This document shows positions 1 through 8,066 of a DNA stretch of 30,915 nucleotides, piece by piece (within the stretch, counting starts at the first letter, position 1; each line of letters starts with the position of its first letter). The DNA is taken from the NCBI GenBank assembly GCA_026389735.1, contig JAPLHH010000035.1:1-30915 (forward strand), given 5' to 3'. A model generated the notes under the pieces. The model ran no database searches. It was not told where the DNA came from and saw only the letters and a program-made list of their open reading frames with translations. This stretch comes from Chloroflexota bacterium (lineage in GTDB: Bacteria; Chloroflexota; Dehalococcoidia; GIF9; UBA5620). The translations under genes were made by a program, and so were the position numbers.

Positions 1-571
1 AATGGAACTCATCATCCTGCGTGCCCGTCCTTTCCAGGATGCCAACAATGGTAAACGGTATTTTATCCGGCCCGAATGGCAAAACATCGCCAACCTTTAG
101 TTTCTCCTCCTCAGCCAGATTTTTTCCGATAACCATTACATTATCTTCGGTGTCAGAGAAAAATCTCCCCTCTACCTTCCACCATGTCTTGAGGCGGCTC
201 ACGTCATTCATAATGACGCCGTACACGATGTGCGGCTCCCCGTCTTTATAGAATTGGTGAAGCAGCATGGGGCTGGCAATTTCTATGCCGTCGATTTTCT
301 TCGTCTCTTCTACATCCGAATTCGACAGATATTTCGGGATGACACCGCCGTGGATGATGAGTGACGCAGCTTCATAGGGACATCCTTTCGGCACTGCCAG
401 AATATGAATGCCCAGGCTGTCAAGCTCACCGCTCAGTTGCTTTTCGTAGCCCGCATTGAAAGAAAGAAGGCTGAATAAGACAGCAACAGCAATGGCTACT
501 CCGAAAATGGTCAAGCTTGTCCTACCACGACGACGTAATAAGTTCTTTATCGCTAAAGTAACAAAATTCAC
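1..571 (-). CDS. MacB/FtsX-type ABC transporter permease, N-terminal part (runs off window)
   Basis: Reading the minus strand from a GTG at 571 gives about 190 residues with no stop before the window edge, so the C-terminus is missing. The start MNFVTLAIKNLLRRRGRT, followed by a hydrophobic stretch at residues 20-38 (ending in VLFSLLSF), is the classic first helix of MacB/FtsX permeases. The rest resembles the periplasmic MacB_PCD domain, including the segment KVEGRFFSD and later KLKVGD, which are typical of that domain. An AGGAGG lies about 8 bases before the GTG and overlaps the end of the upstream lipoprotein gene, so the two are probably one transcript. MacB-type systems move lipoproteins, peptides or drugs or act mechanically on the envelope; the substrate here cannot be told. 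Family call is firm, substrate unknown. Confidence 0.85.
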   Translation of the reverse strand, partial: MNFVTLAIKNLLRRRGRTSLTIFGVAIAVAVLFSLLSFNAGYEKQLSGELDSLGIHILAVPKGCPYEAASLIIHGGVIPKYLSNSDVEETKKIDGIEIASPMLLHQFYKDGEPHIVYGVIMNDVSRLKTWWKVEGRFFSDTEDNVMVIGKNLAEEEKLKVGDVLPFGPDKIPFTIVGILERTGTQDDEFH

Positions 572-589
572 AGCAATAGCCTCCTTGTC

Positions 590-1039
590 CTAAAACTCAA
601 CCTTATTACCGATAATATAGGCATCACCTTTCTCGACAACCACTTCGCCATACACCTTTGCCACGGCTCCTCTTTTCTGCGGTATCACCAGGTTGCTGGG
701 AGCCAGGTCAACGTATATCGTGCCGGTGCCGTCGTTCAAGGTGAACCAGCAGCCGGCGCCGCACTCAGATACAATCTTCCCTTCCACTACTACTGCCTGC
801 CCCTCGTAACTTTCGGGTTCCCCCAAGACCTCGTCTATCTTTACTATCTTCGGACCTTTCTCTTCAGGTACCTGGGGAGTCCCCGTTTCAGATGTCGCCG
901 GGTTTTCCACAACAGGAGTGTTACCTGTTACACTGGTGTTTCCCGGTTGGGTATCGGGCAGAGTGATTGCCTGAGCGCAACCCACAACAGCCAAAACAAG
1001 TCCGACGAGTAGAAAAGACATTAAGATTTTTCTGTTCAA
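590..1039 (-). CDS. Lipoprotein with OB-fold domain (DUF4920-like)
   Basis: A 149-residue protein starting at TTG, chosen because AGGAGG lies about 7 bases upstream. It has a lipoprotein signal (residues 1-21) ending in the lipobox VVGC with Cys21 as the lipidation site. A low-complexity Thr/Pro/Glu linker (about 25-65) follows, then a compact beta-rich domain (about 65-149). The pattern EGKIVSECGAGCWFTL, with Cys93 and Cys97 ahead of a Trp, followed by a valine-rich beta-strand array, resembles small OB-fold lipoproteins of the DUF4920 type. It would sit on the outer face of the membrane. Its stop is 18 bases before the permease start, so it probably serves that ABC system, for example as an accessory or ligand-binding protein; that role is inferred. 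The fold call is from pattern only. Confidence 0.75.
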   Translation of the reverse strand: MNRKILMSFLLVGLVLAVVGCAQAITLPDTQPGNTSVTGNTPVVENPATSETGTPQVPEEKGPKIVKIDEVLGEPESYEGQAVVVEGKIVSECGAGCWFTLNDGTGTIYVDLAPSNLVIPQKRGAVAKVYGEVVVEKGDAYIIGNKVEF

Positions 1040-1151
1040 CTTATATCCTCCTGTTCATTTATTTTTGCGGAATTCTGACTTCGTTAGTTTAAATATCATG
1101 TATTACCATGATTGAAGAGTGTCCACTTTTTCAGTCTTGACCATCTTGAGT

Positions 1152-1613
1152 TTATCCTCCACCTAACATTATGAAACGCGGGGCTTCATAAAGCTCTACC
1201 TCCCGGTAGCCTTTCTTAGCCTTAAACGATACGAGCTCAACCAGCTTATTCCAGCTGGTAATTTGGACGCCACCAATCATTCTCATCATTTGCGGATTGC
1301 TCCAGTCCCAGGTTTTGGCTTCGTCAAGGTCACAACCTCTGGTGGCTCCACTTTCCATATCTATAACCTTCAGCTTAATTTTAGACTTAATTCCTGGCAG
1401 AAGGCCAACACCAGCCCACGGCTCTATTTGCTTCCATATAGTCAGGAGGTCAACCGGATGCTGGGCAACACTAGATTTAGCGCGTTCCTCTGACTCACCG
1501 ATGTAGCCCCGATATTTCTCACAGAAACACAGGTAATAATGTCTGCCTCGGTAAAGCGGACACTCGTCACACAATTTATGGTTAAATGGGCAGAGCATAT
1601 TTATCTTTGCCAT
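1152..1613 (-). CDS. Cysteine-rich orphan protein (putative metal-binding)
   Basis: 153 residues from an ATG preceded by AGGAGG at 6 bases. The first 36 residues hold C8, C15, C18, C29 and C31 in the order CPFNHKLCDECPLY then YLCFCEKY, a dense pattern that suggests binding of zinc or an Fe-S cluster. The remainder is mixed alpha/beta with one more cysteine near residue 94 and a C-terminal GGG. No signal peptide or membrane segment is visible. It lies 33 bases after the truncated desulfurase and runs the same way, so it is probably the last gene of the Rrf2/E1/desulfurase transcript. A link to sulfur or Fe-S delivery is inference from position and cysteines. I do not recognise the family. Confidence 0.7.
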   Translation of the reverse strand: MAKINMLCPFNHKLCDECPLYRGRHYYLCFCEKYRGYIGESEERAKSSVAQHPVDLLTIWKQIEPWAGVGLLPGIKSKIKLKVIDMESGATRGCDLDEAKTWDWSNPQMMRMIGGVQITSWNKLVELVSFKAKKGYREVELYEAPRFIMLGGG

Positions 1614-1645
1614 TCCAATCCTCCTATTAGTGATGGACAGCAGCC

Positions 1646-1918
1646 TTAGTAGTGGTCGCCCGGTTTAAGCAGCCCCTTCAGCCCTATATTCAGCAAATCA
1701 GTGCAATTGAGGGTGAATATAACTCGGTTCATTTCCACAGCGTTAACAAGCTTGGCAACAAGCATTCTGGTTTCCTCAATCGTCTCCCTAGCTGCTACAG
1801 CCATACTATGGCTACCACGACCCGGATTACCTCCCTTCGTTCTTAGGAACTCATCCATGGTCCGGTAAATGCTTCCCGGCTTGGGCCACGATGTTGCTGC
1901 ATTGTCCAAATAAATCAT
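1646..1918 (-). pseudogene. Truncated cysteine desulfurase (second copy, N-terminal 90 residues only)
   Basis: The product begins MIYLDNAATSWPKP and closely follows the first 89 residues of the full-length desulfurase at 3081-4232 (roughly 70 percent identical by eye), up to KPGDH. One tyrosine and a TAA follow. After the stop the sequence no longer matches the full gene, so this is a deletion or recombination end rather than a point nonsense mutation. The fragment lacks the PLP lysine (K200 in the intact copy) and the persulfide cysteine (C338), so it cannot be a desulfurase. The start lies 6 bases after the upstream E1-like gene. It could be translated as a short remnant, but no domain is complete. 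Confidence 0.85.
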
Positions 1919-1924
1919 ATCACC

Positions 1925-2932
1925 TCACACACCGATGTATTTGGCATAAAGCCCTCTTGCCAGTGGTTCATCATTAGTATCCTTCACGATAGCCCGCCCG
2001 TCGGGAAAGACAACCATCTCATGAGTATCGACTCGAAAATGAAGCATGAACTCGTTATAGCTGACTTCCCCTAGTGGCTTAAGACACGCGGCGAGCCCCT
2101 CGAAGGAAACGTCTGCTATCTCGGGGTTTAAGACCTGCACCGCGTTTTGCCCGCAAAGTGAAGTTGTTCTTGTCCCAAACCTCGCCTCCAGAAACTCGTA
2201 TTCGCCTCGACAGGCTGGGCAATCGGCGCGACGGCTAACCTTAAGGCGAGAAAATTCGCCTTTCCAAACATCAATCATTATGAGGTCTCGACTAATCTCT
2301 TTGCTTCCGACCAGTATCTTCATTGCCTCAGCGGTTTGCAGAGAGGCGATAATAAAAGGGGCGGGACTAATTACCCCAGCCGTGTCACAGGTCAGTGCTA
2401 TGCCTCTGCCGGTAGAGCCATAGAGACACCGAAAACATGGAGCTTCACCAGGAATGATATTCATCGTCATTCCCGATGCAGCTATGGCTCCGCCATATAC
2501 CCACGGAATACCATGCTTTAAGGAAACATCGTTTATAAGGAGTCGGGTTTCAAAATTATCCAGTCCGTCCAGAATCAAATCGGCACCGGCGATGAGCCTC
2601 TCAATATTGGCGTAGTTCACATCGGCGACTACACCCTCAATTTCAACCGAGGAGTTGACCCTCTTTAAGTGACGCTCAGCGGCTATCGCCTTGGGCAATT
2701 GAGCTTTTATATCCTCTTCATCAAACAGGACTTGCCGCTGCAGGTTGTGGTACTCAATAAAATCTCTATCAACAATCTTAACTTTACCTACACCGGCACG
2801 CACCAGAGAAGTGGCAATAACAGCTCCCAGTGCTCCACAGCCAATGATTGCCACATTGCTGCTGCCTAGTTTCTTCTGTCCTTCTTCACCTATCCCTAAG
2901 AAAAGGGTTTGCCTTGAATATCTGTCAATCAT
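1925..2932 (-). CDS. E1-like adenylyltransferase, ThiF/MoeB/HesA family (copy 2, with active-site Cys)
   Basis: I place the start at the ATG (MIDRYSRQTL) rather than the GTG three codons upstream, because the other copy starts at the same residue; this gives 335 residues. Seen: the nucleotide-binding motif IIGCGALG (about 29-36), DGLDNFETR (122-130), zinc cysteines in CFRC (166-169) and CPAC (near 238-241), and Cys182 in the segment TCDTAGVISP, which matches the ThiF/MoeB persulfide or acyl-disulfide cysteine. The last 85 residues form an extension beginning near SLCGQNAVQV with no rhodanese signature. The family adenylates the C-terminal glycine of ThiS/MoaD-type sulfur carriers. No small carrier gene is visible in this window, so the partner is unknown. 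It is followed by the truncated desulfurase. Confidence 0.87.
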   Translation of the reverse strand: MIDRYSRQTLFLGIGEEGQKKLGSSNVAIIGCGALGAVIATSLVRAGVGKVKIVDRDFIEYHNLQRQVLFDEEDIKAQLPKAIAAERHLKRVNSSVEIEGVVADVNYANIERLIAGADLILDGLDNFETRLLINDVSLKHGIPWVYGGAIAASGMTMNIIPGEAPCFRCLYGSTGRGIALTCDTAGVISPAPFIIASLQTAEAMKILVGSKEISRDLIMIDVWKGEFSRLKVSRRADCPACRGEYEFLEARFGTRTTSLCGQNAVQVLNPEIADVSFEGLAACLKPLGEVSYNEFMLHFRVDTHEMVVFPDGRAIVKDTNDEPLARGLYAKYIGV

Positions 2933-3080
2933 AGAAACCACTCCCTTGTTGTTTCCTACAAATTCCGTAATGTCATGGAACTCAAGATTTGTTCAGATCC
3001 ATTTTTTAACCCACCGGTCATGTTCTCCCCTTGCTCCCTTGATCCCTTCACCTGTCACCATCGGCTTATGTGGGAAGCTT

Positions 3081-4232
3081 TCATTGAAGCTTCGCCCTTG
3101 CAATCTTTTGCAAAGCTTGAAGTGTAAAGTCGACCTCCTCATCAGTATTGAAATACCCCGGGCGTAAACGCACGGTACCCAGGGGATAAGTACCCACGGT
3201 CTTATGAGCTGCCGGGGAACAATGAAGCCCTGTTCTCACTTTGATATCAAACGCCTGGTCAAGAATAATCCCTACTTCTGCTGGCTCGTATCCCTCGATA
3301 TTAAAGGAGATAACAGGTGCCTGTTTCGACCTATCTTTAGCGCTATAAAGAGTCAACCCCGGTATGTTCGATAACCCTTCGAACAGCCTGCCCGTCAAGT
3401 ATTGCTCATGAGCACAAATCCTCTCCAAACCTTCACTGAAGATATATTCTAGCCCGGCGCCAAGCCCGCAGATGCCAACGCCATTTAGAGTCCCACTTTC
3501 GTAGCGATATGGCAGACCAGTTGGTTGCTCTTCTTGCTCAGAATATACGCCTGTGCCACCCTCACGCAGCGAATCGAGGTCAACCCGCTCACCAACATAA
3601 AGCCCGCCAGTACCCGTAGGGCCAAATAACCCCTTATGCCCAGCAAAAGCCAGCAAATCGATGTTACTCGTCTGGACATCGATAGGATACTGGCCAGCAG
3701 TTTGGGCTGCATCCACCATGAAGACGAGGTTATGCTTCCTAGTAACCATTCCATACTCTTCGATGGGCTGAATAACACCAGTTACATTAGAAGCATGGAT
3801 AATTACCACCAGTTTGGTATTTGCAGTTACCGCCTCCTCAATGTCCTTAGCGGACACAGCTCCAGTATTTAACGAAGGTGGTATTCTGGTAACCTTAACC
3901 CCTTGGTTCTCAAGTTTTCTGAGAGGGCGAACCACGGAATTGTGCTCCATGCAACTGGTAATAACGTGGTCCCCTGGCTTAAGCACCCCTTTAAGCCCCA
4001 AGTTTAAGGCATCCGTGCAATTGAGCGTAAATATAACCCGCTCCTTCTCTGGGACGTTTATAAGGCGTGCCATAAGTTTCCTCGTTTCTTCCACCTTTTC
4101 AGCAGCCGCTAAAGACATGCTATGACTACCACGGCCTGGATTGCCCGCGTTCTTCCTCAAAAATTCATCCATGGTTCGATAAACACTCTCTGGCTTAGGC
4201 CAAGAGGTGGCCACATTATCCAGATAGATCAT
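3081..4232 (-). CDS. Class-V cysteine desulfurase (PLP-dependent), full length
   Basis: 383 residues, normal length for the short class-V/SufS-like group. It starts MIYLDNVATSWPKP. PLP and catalytic features are present: FMVDAAQTAGQ (171-181, with the cofactor-binding Asp), the Schiff-base lysine K200 in FAGHKGLFGP, RYESGTLN (243-250), and the persulfide cysteine C338 in RTGLHCSPAAHK. It takes sulfur from cysteine and passes it as persulfide, probably to the neighbouring E1-like protein. It lies 11 bases after copy 1 of the E1 gene, so coupled expression is likely. A 7+7 bp inverted repeat (GAAGCTT/AAGCTTC) at 3074-3093 covers the stop codon but has no T-run. Exact subfamily and acceptor are not certain. 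Confidence 0.93.
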   Translation of the reverse strand: MIYLDNVATSWPKPESVYRTMDEFLRKNAGNPGRGSHSMSLAAAEKVEETRKLMARLINVPEKERVIFTLNCTDALNLGLKGVLKPGDHVITSCMEHNSVVRPLRKLENQGVKVTRIPPSLNTGAVSAKDIEEAVTANTKLVVIIHASNVTGVIQPIEEYGMVTRKHNLVFMVDAAQTAGQYPIDVQTSNIDLLAFAGHKGLFGPTGTGGLYVGERVDLDSLREGGTGVYSEQEEQPTGLPYRYESGTLNGVGICGLGAGLEYIFSEGLERICAHEQYLTGRLFEGLSNIPGLTLYSAKDRSKQAPVISFNIEGYEPAEVGIILDQAFDIKVRTGLHCSPAAHKTVGTYPLGTVRLRPGYFNTDEEVDFTLQALQKIARAKLQ

Positions 4233-4243
4233 ACTGCTTACTT

Positions 4244-5254
4244 TTAGCCTCCAATGTATTTGTTATAAAGTCCTAAAGCTAACGACTCATCGTCGGTATT
4301 CTTAACGATCGCTCTACCCTCGGGGAAAATAACCATCTCGCGGGAATCAACCGAAAATCGCAGCATAAACTCGTTGTAGAAAACCTGTCCTATTGGTTTC
4401 AGGCGAGTTGCCAAATCTTCTAAGGAGATCCTTTCCATTTTAGGGTTTATAACTTGGACAGCATTCTGGCCACAAAGCGAGGCGACTTTCATCCCAAACT
4501 TGCCTTCCAAGAACTCATATTTGCCCTGGCAGGCAGGGCAGCCATTGCGAGACTTGATTTTTAAGCGATGAAATGTGCCTTTCCAAACATCAATGACTAT
4601 ATGATCCCGACTAATCTCTTTGGCACCAGCCGGTATCTTCATCGCCTCCACAGACTCAAGGGAACCAACAACGAATGTAGCAGGACTGATCACTCCGACA
4701 GTCTCCGTAGTATAGATTGTTCCATGACTGAACGGGCTGGCAAAGACACATTGAAAGCACGGAGTTTCGCCCGGTATTATGTTAATAGTCATTCCCCGCG
4801 AGGCAACAGCTTCCCCATAAATCCATGGGATTCTATGTTTCAAAGATACATCATTTATAAGAAGACGGGTTTCAATGTTGTCTACCCCATCCAGAATTAA
4901 GTTCGCACCGCTGACGAAATTTTCAATATTGGTATAGTTTACATTGGCGACTAGCCCTTCAATTTCAACTGATGAATTCACCTTCATCAGATGTCGCTTT
5001 GCCGCCACAGCTTTTGGTAATTGGTTCTTTATATCATCCTCATCAAAAAGGATGTGCTGCTGTAAATTGTGGTACTCTATAAAATCTCTATCTATAATCC
5101 TCATTTTGCCCACACCGGCACGCACCAGAGAAGTGGCAACAACTGTACCCACAGCCCCACAGCCAATAACTACCACACAACTATTGCCTAATCTCTTCAG
5201 TCCTTCTTTATCCATATCATCGAAAAGCGTTTGCCTAGCATACCTGTCAATCAT
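4244..5254 (-). CDS. E1-like adenylyltransferase, ThiF/MoeB/HesA family (copy 1, active-site Cys replaced)
   Basis: 336 residues, clearly paralogous to the protein at 1925-2932 over its whole length. It keeps the nucleotide motif VIGCGAVG (29-36), DGVDNIETR (122-130) and the four zinc cysteines (C166, C169, C239, C242). At the position of the ThiF/MoeB active cysteine it reads YTTETVGVISP, with Thr183 where copy 2 has Cys182. It also changes the conserved YGGA of copy 2 to YGEA. It may therefore still adenylate a carrier but could not form the protein persulfide or disulfide through that residue, as in E1-like enzymes that rely on a separate sulfurtransferase. It starts 50 bases after the Rrf2 gene, preceded by GGAG, and is followed closely by the intact desulfurase. 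Confidence 0.87.
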   Translation of the reverse strand: MIDRYARQTLFDDMDKEGLKRLGNSCVVVIGCGAVGTVVATSLVRAGVGKMRIIDRDFIEYHNLQQHILFDEDDIKNQLPKAVAAKRHLMKVNSSVEIEGLVANVNYTNIENFVSGANLILDGVDNIETRLLINDVSLKHRIPWIYGEAVASRGMTINIIPGETPCFQCVFASPFSHGTIYTTETVGVISPATFVVGSLESVEAMKIPAGAKEISRDHIVIDVWKGTFHRLKIKSRNGCPACQGKYEFLEGKFGMKVASLCGQNAVQVINPKMERISLEDLATRLKPIGQVFYNEFMLRFSVDSREMVIFPEGRAIVKNTDDESLALGLYNKYIGG

Positions 5255-5304
5255 AGAAGCTACTCTCCTCGATACTTGCCTTGCTCAAACTACCATCCTG
5301 CAAC

Positions 5305-5748
5305 TTATATGTAGTACATCTTCTCCACAGACTGCTCTTTCCCCTTTTGACGCTCAACCAAGTCCTGCAATGTTATAGACTCCAAAACCCCATCCATCGC
5401 CTTTTTCAGTTCACTCCAAATATCGCGGGTGACACAAAGCTCAGAACGAGGGCAGGCCTTAGGGTCATTAACACAGTCGACGGGAGCAATCGAGCCTTCA
5501 AGGAGACCAATCACCTCGCTAAGCCTTATCTCCTGAGGTGACCTGGACAGGCAGACTCCGCCGCGAGGGCCACGGGTGCTTCTTATCATCCCTGCTGCGA
5601 CGAGAGGGGCAATCAAATGCTCCAAGTACAGAAGCGAAATCTGTTGCCGTCGGGCAATATCTTTTAGTGGAACAGGCTCTTTCCCCCCGTGAAGGGCCAA
5701 ATCCAAAAGCATCCTGGTCCCATACCGACCTCTGGCAGATAGTTTCAT
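5305..5748 (-). CDS. Rrf2-family transcription regulator, IscR-like with three cysteines
   Basis: 147 residues starting MKLSARGRYGTRMLLDLA, the signature N-terminus of Rrf2 proteins. A winged helix spans about 1-65 (LKDIARRQQIS, then YLEHLIAPLVAAGMI, then the wing STRGPRGGVCLS). Cys92, Cys99 and Cys105 (spacing 6 and 5) sit where IscR binds its [2Fe-2S] cluster, so an Fe-S or sulfur-status sensor is likely. It heads the E1/desulfurase genes and is preceded by a strong promoter overlapped by a 10+10 bp palindrome, so it most likely represses itself and the downstream sulfur genes. CymR-type cysteine regulators are a second possibility, but those usually lack the cysteine triad. Confidence 0.92.
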   Translation of the reverse strand: MKLSARGRYGTRMLLDLALHGGKEPVPLKDIARRQQISLLYLEHLIAPLVAAGMIRSTRGPRGGVCLSRSPQEIRLSEVIGLLEGSIAPVDCVNDPKACPRSELCVTRDIWSELKKAMDGVLESITLQDLVERQKGKEQSVEKMYYI

Positions 5749-5760
5749 AACCTTATCTCG

Positions 5761-5787
5761 CTATGTTGACTATTATGGTCAACATAG
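5761..5787. promoter_or_regulatory. Perfect palindrome, candidate Rrf2 operator
   Basis: CTATGTTGAC and GTCAACATAG are exact reverse complements separated by 7 bases. The TTGAC...GTCAA core resembles the known IscR type-1 and CymR-type operators. The palindrome overlaps the -10 box and the expected start point of the Rrf2 gene, the right place for repression. That the Rrf2 protein binds it is inferred. Confidence 0.75.
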
Positions 5788-5814
5788 TATAGAATAGGCA
5801 ACAAAGATTGTCAA
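5786..5814 (-). promoter_or_regulatory. Sigma-70-type promoter of the Rrf2/sulfur locus
   Basis: On the minus strand TTGACA (5814-5809) and TATACT (5791-5786) are separated by exactly 17 bases. This is close to consensus, and it points at the Rrf2 gene with a leader of roughly 30 bases. Confidence 0.82.
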
Positions 5815-5927
5815 GTTTTCGCACTTCACCTAATCAACAAATTCCAACTTGCCCCGCGACTGCTTACCCCTGCTGTTGAATAGTCTAAACTTGGACGCAT
5901 TTGAGGCGTAACTCCCCAGAACCGAAT

Positions 5928-5957
5928 TTGCATCTGCCGCTTTGTTTGCATTATCAT
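5928..5957 (+). promoter_or_regulatory. Candidate promoter of the rel locus
   Basis: TTGCAT at 5928-5933, an 18-base spacer, then TATCAT at 5952-5957. The predicted start is only about 14 bases before the first ATG of rel. Both boxes are imperfect, so this is a modest call. Confidence 0.4.
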
Positions 5958-5977
5958 ACTAGCGTAGTGGGATTGAG

Positions 5978-8052
5978 ATGGATGCTGCCGCTCTCCTAGA
6001 AAAAGCTAAAGAATACCTGCCTCCGGCTAAAGTAGCTTTGGTTGAGGCAGCGTATGAATTCGCCTTAAATGCTCATAAAGGGCAGGTACGGAAGTCCGGC
6101 GACCCATATCTAGACCACCCGTTACAGACCGCCATGATGCTAGCTGACCTCCAGCTTGTGGCCCGGAAGTAAGCAAGCTCGTTGACGGCACCACAAAACT
6201 GGGTAGATTATCCTTGCGTCGGGGCGAAGCCAGCAAACGAGAATCTCAAGCTCAAAACCTGCGAAAGATGCTGATCGCTACGGCTGAGGACTTGAGGGTA
6301 GTTCTTATAAAACTGGCCGACAGGCTGCACAATATGCACACCTTAGGAGCCCTGTCACCAGAGAAACGACGCAGCATTGCCCAAGAGACACTGGAAATAT
6401 ATGCGCCCCTTGCCCACCGCCTGGGTATCTGGCAAATAAAGTGGCAACTGGAGGATTTAGCTTTCCGCTACCTGGAGCCGCGCCAATATCATAAAGTGGC
6501 TCGCTTGATAGCCACTCGCCGAACACAACGAGAGGCTTTTATAACGGAGATTACCCAGATACTAAAGCAAGAACTGGACAAAGCTGAGATAAAGGCAGAA
6601 ATCATAGGCAGGCCAAAGCACATCTACAGCATTTACAATAAACTGAACCGATATGCGGCTCAAGGCAGGGATTTCAGCGACATTCATGATCTGTTCGCTG
6701 TCCGGGTACTGATAGACACAATCCCGAATTGCTATAAAGCGCTAGGCACCATCCACAACCTGTGGCATCCTCTTCCCGAGGAGTTTAACGACTTCATCGC
6801 CAATCCTAAAGACAACGGATATCAGTCACTGCACACCACGGTGCTATGTCAGGGCACAACTCCGCTGGAAATACAAATTCGCACCTATGCCATGCACCGA
6901 AGCGCCGATCTGGGAGTAGTCGCCCACTGGTGCTATAAGGAAGGTGCCAGCCAGGATACACGCTTTGAAGATAAGATAGCCTGGTTACGCCAGTTAATTG
7001 AGTGGCAGGGCGAGCTTGGCAGCGAGGAATTCCTCGAATCGCTAAAAACTGAGGTCTTCATCGACCAGGTCTTTGTTTATACACCCAAAGGCGGAATAAA
7101 AGCTCTGCCCAAGGGTGCCACACCCCTCGATTTCGCCTATCGTATCCATACCGAGTTAGGACACCGCTGTATAGGCGCCAAGGTGAATGGCAGGCTCGTG
7201 CCCTTAAACTACGAACTTAAGAATAGCGAAATCATAGAAATTAGGACCGCTAAGGCCGGCAAAGGCCCCAGCCTTGACTGGCTCAACCCTGACTTAGGAT
7301 TTGTCAAGACTTCACATGCCCGAGAAAAAATTCGACAATGGTTTAAGAAACAGGAACGACCGCAGAACATAGAACGCGGCAGACAAATTCTGGACAGAGA
7401 ACTCAAACGGCTAGACATAGCCATAACCAACATTGAAGAAACAGCACGATTGTTCAATTGTGAAAGCTCTGATGATTTTCTGGCAGCTATTGGCTACGGT
7501 GGCATTACTCCACATCAGTTGGCGCTCAAGCTGGCCGTCGAACCAGAAGAAACCCTTGCTGTAACCAAAACCGTACGCACCGAAAAGACGACCACGACAG
7601 GAATTCAGGTTCTAGGCGTGGGTGACTTACTTACTCAATTAGCCCGTTGCTGCAATCCCTTGCCTGGCGACCACATTATAGGTTATATTACTCGGAGCCA
7701 CGGGATTACCGTACATCGCAAAGACTGCATAAATGTTATCAATGTCGAAGACAAGAAACGACTCATCGAGGTGAACTGGGGAGAGATACAGGATGTTTAC
7801 CCTGTCGATGTCCAGATCGACGCCTGGGATAGAGTAGGCTTGCTTCGGGATATCGCTACTGTTGTCGCCGAGGCCAAAGTAAATATATCGAGTATAAGCA
7901 CAACATATCATAATGAGATTACTGCCGTATTCGCTACTCTTGAAATCGCAAATATGGCTCAGTTAACTCAAGTATTGTCCAGAATCCAAGGTGCACGTGG
8001 TGTTATAAGTGCCACAAGAATCAGCCAAGCCAAAGCCAGTCTTAGTTCTTGA
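5978..8052 (+). pseudogene. rel: Disrupted bifunctional (p)ppGpp synthetase/hydrolase (Rel/SpoT)
   Basis: The first frame (5978-6172) encodes the usual Rel start, including EYLPPAKVALVEAAYEFA and ADLQL, then runs into VARK-stop. The rest continues in another frame: the peptide GPEVSKLVDGTTKL begins at 6160, and the open frame runs to 8052. Between ADLQL and GPEV, Rel proteins normally have about 28 residues with the HD-motif segment (LLHDV.ED); only 2 bases remain, so about 82 bases are missing and the frame is broken. Downstream parts are intact: LIKLADRLHNMHTL, the synthetase domain (RPKHIYSIYNK, GYQSLHTT), TGS (VFVYTPKGGIK) and a C-terminal ACT domain (DRVGLLRDIATVVAEA). The TTG at 6214 could give a 612-residue hydrolase-less protein, but its translation start is weak. 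An assembly error is the main alternative. Confidence 0.82.
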
Positions 8053-8066
8053 GAAAGGAGGCAGGA

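Noticed and set aside
21..251. Plus-strand open frame at the left edge
   Set aside because: It lies antisense to a clear MacB/FtsX permease and has no family-like features.
1646..1918. A genuine small protein rather than a remnant
   Set aside because: It is identical in layout to the N-terminus of the full desulfurase and ends in mid-fold, without either catalytic residue.
8049..8066. rpsT start at the upstream TTG
   Set aside because: It would translate the AAAGGAGG ribosome-binding site; the TTG at 8067 gives the conserved S20 N-terminus.
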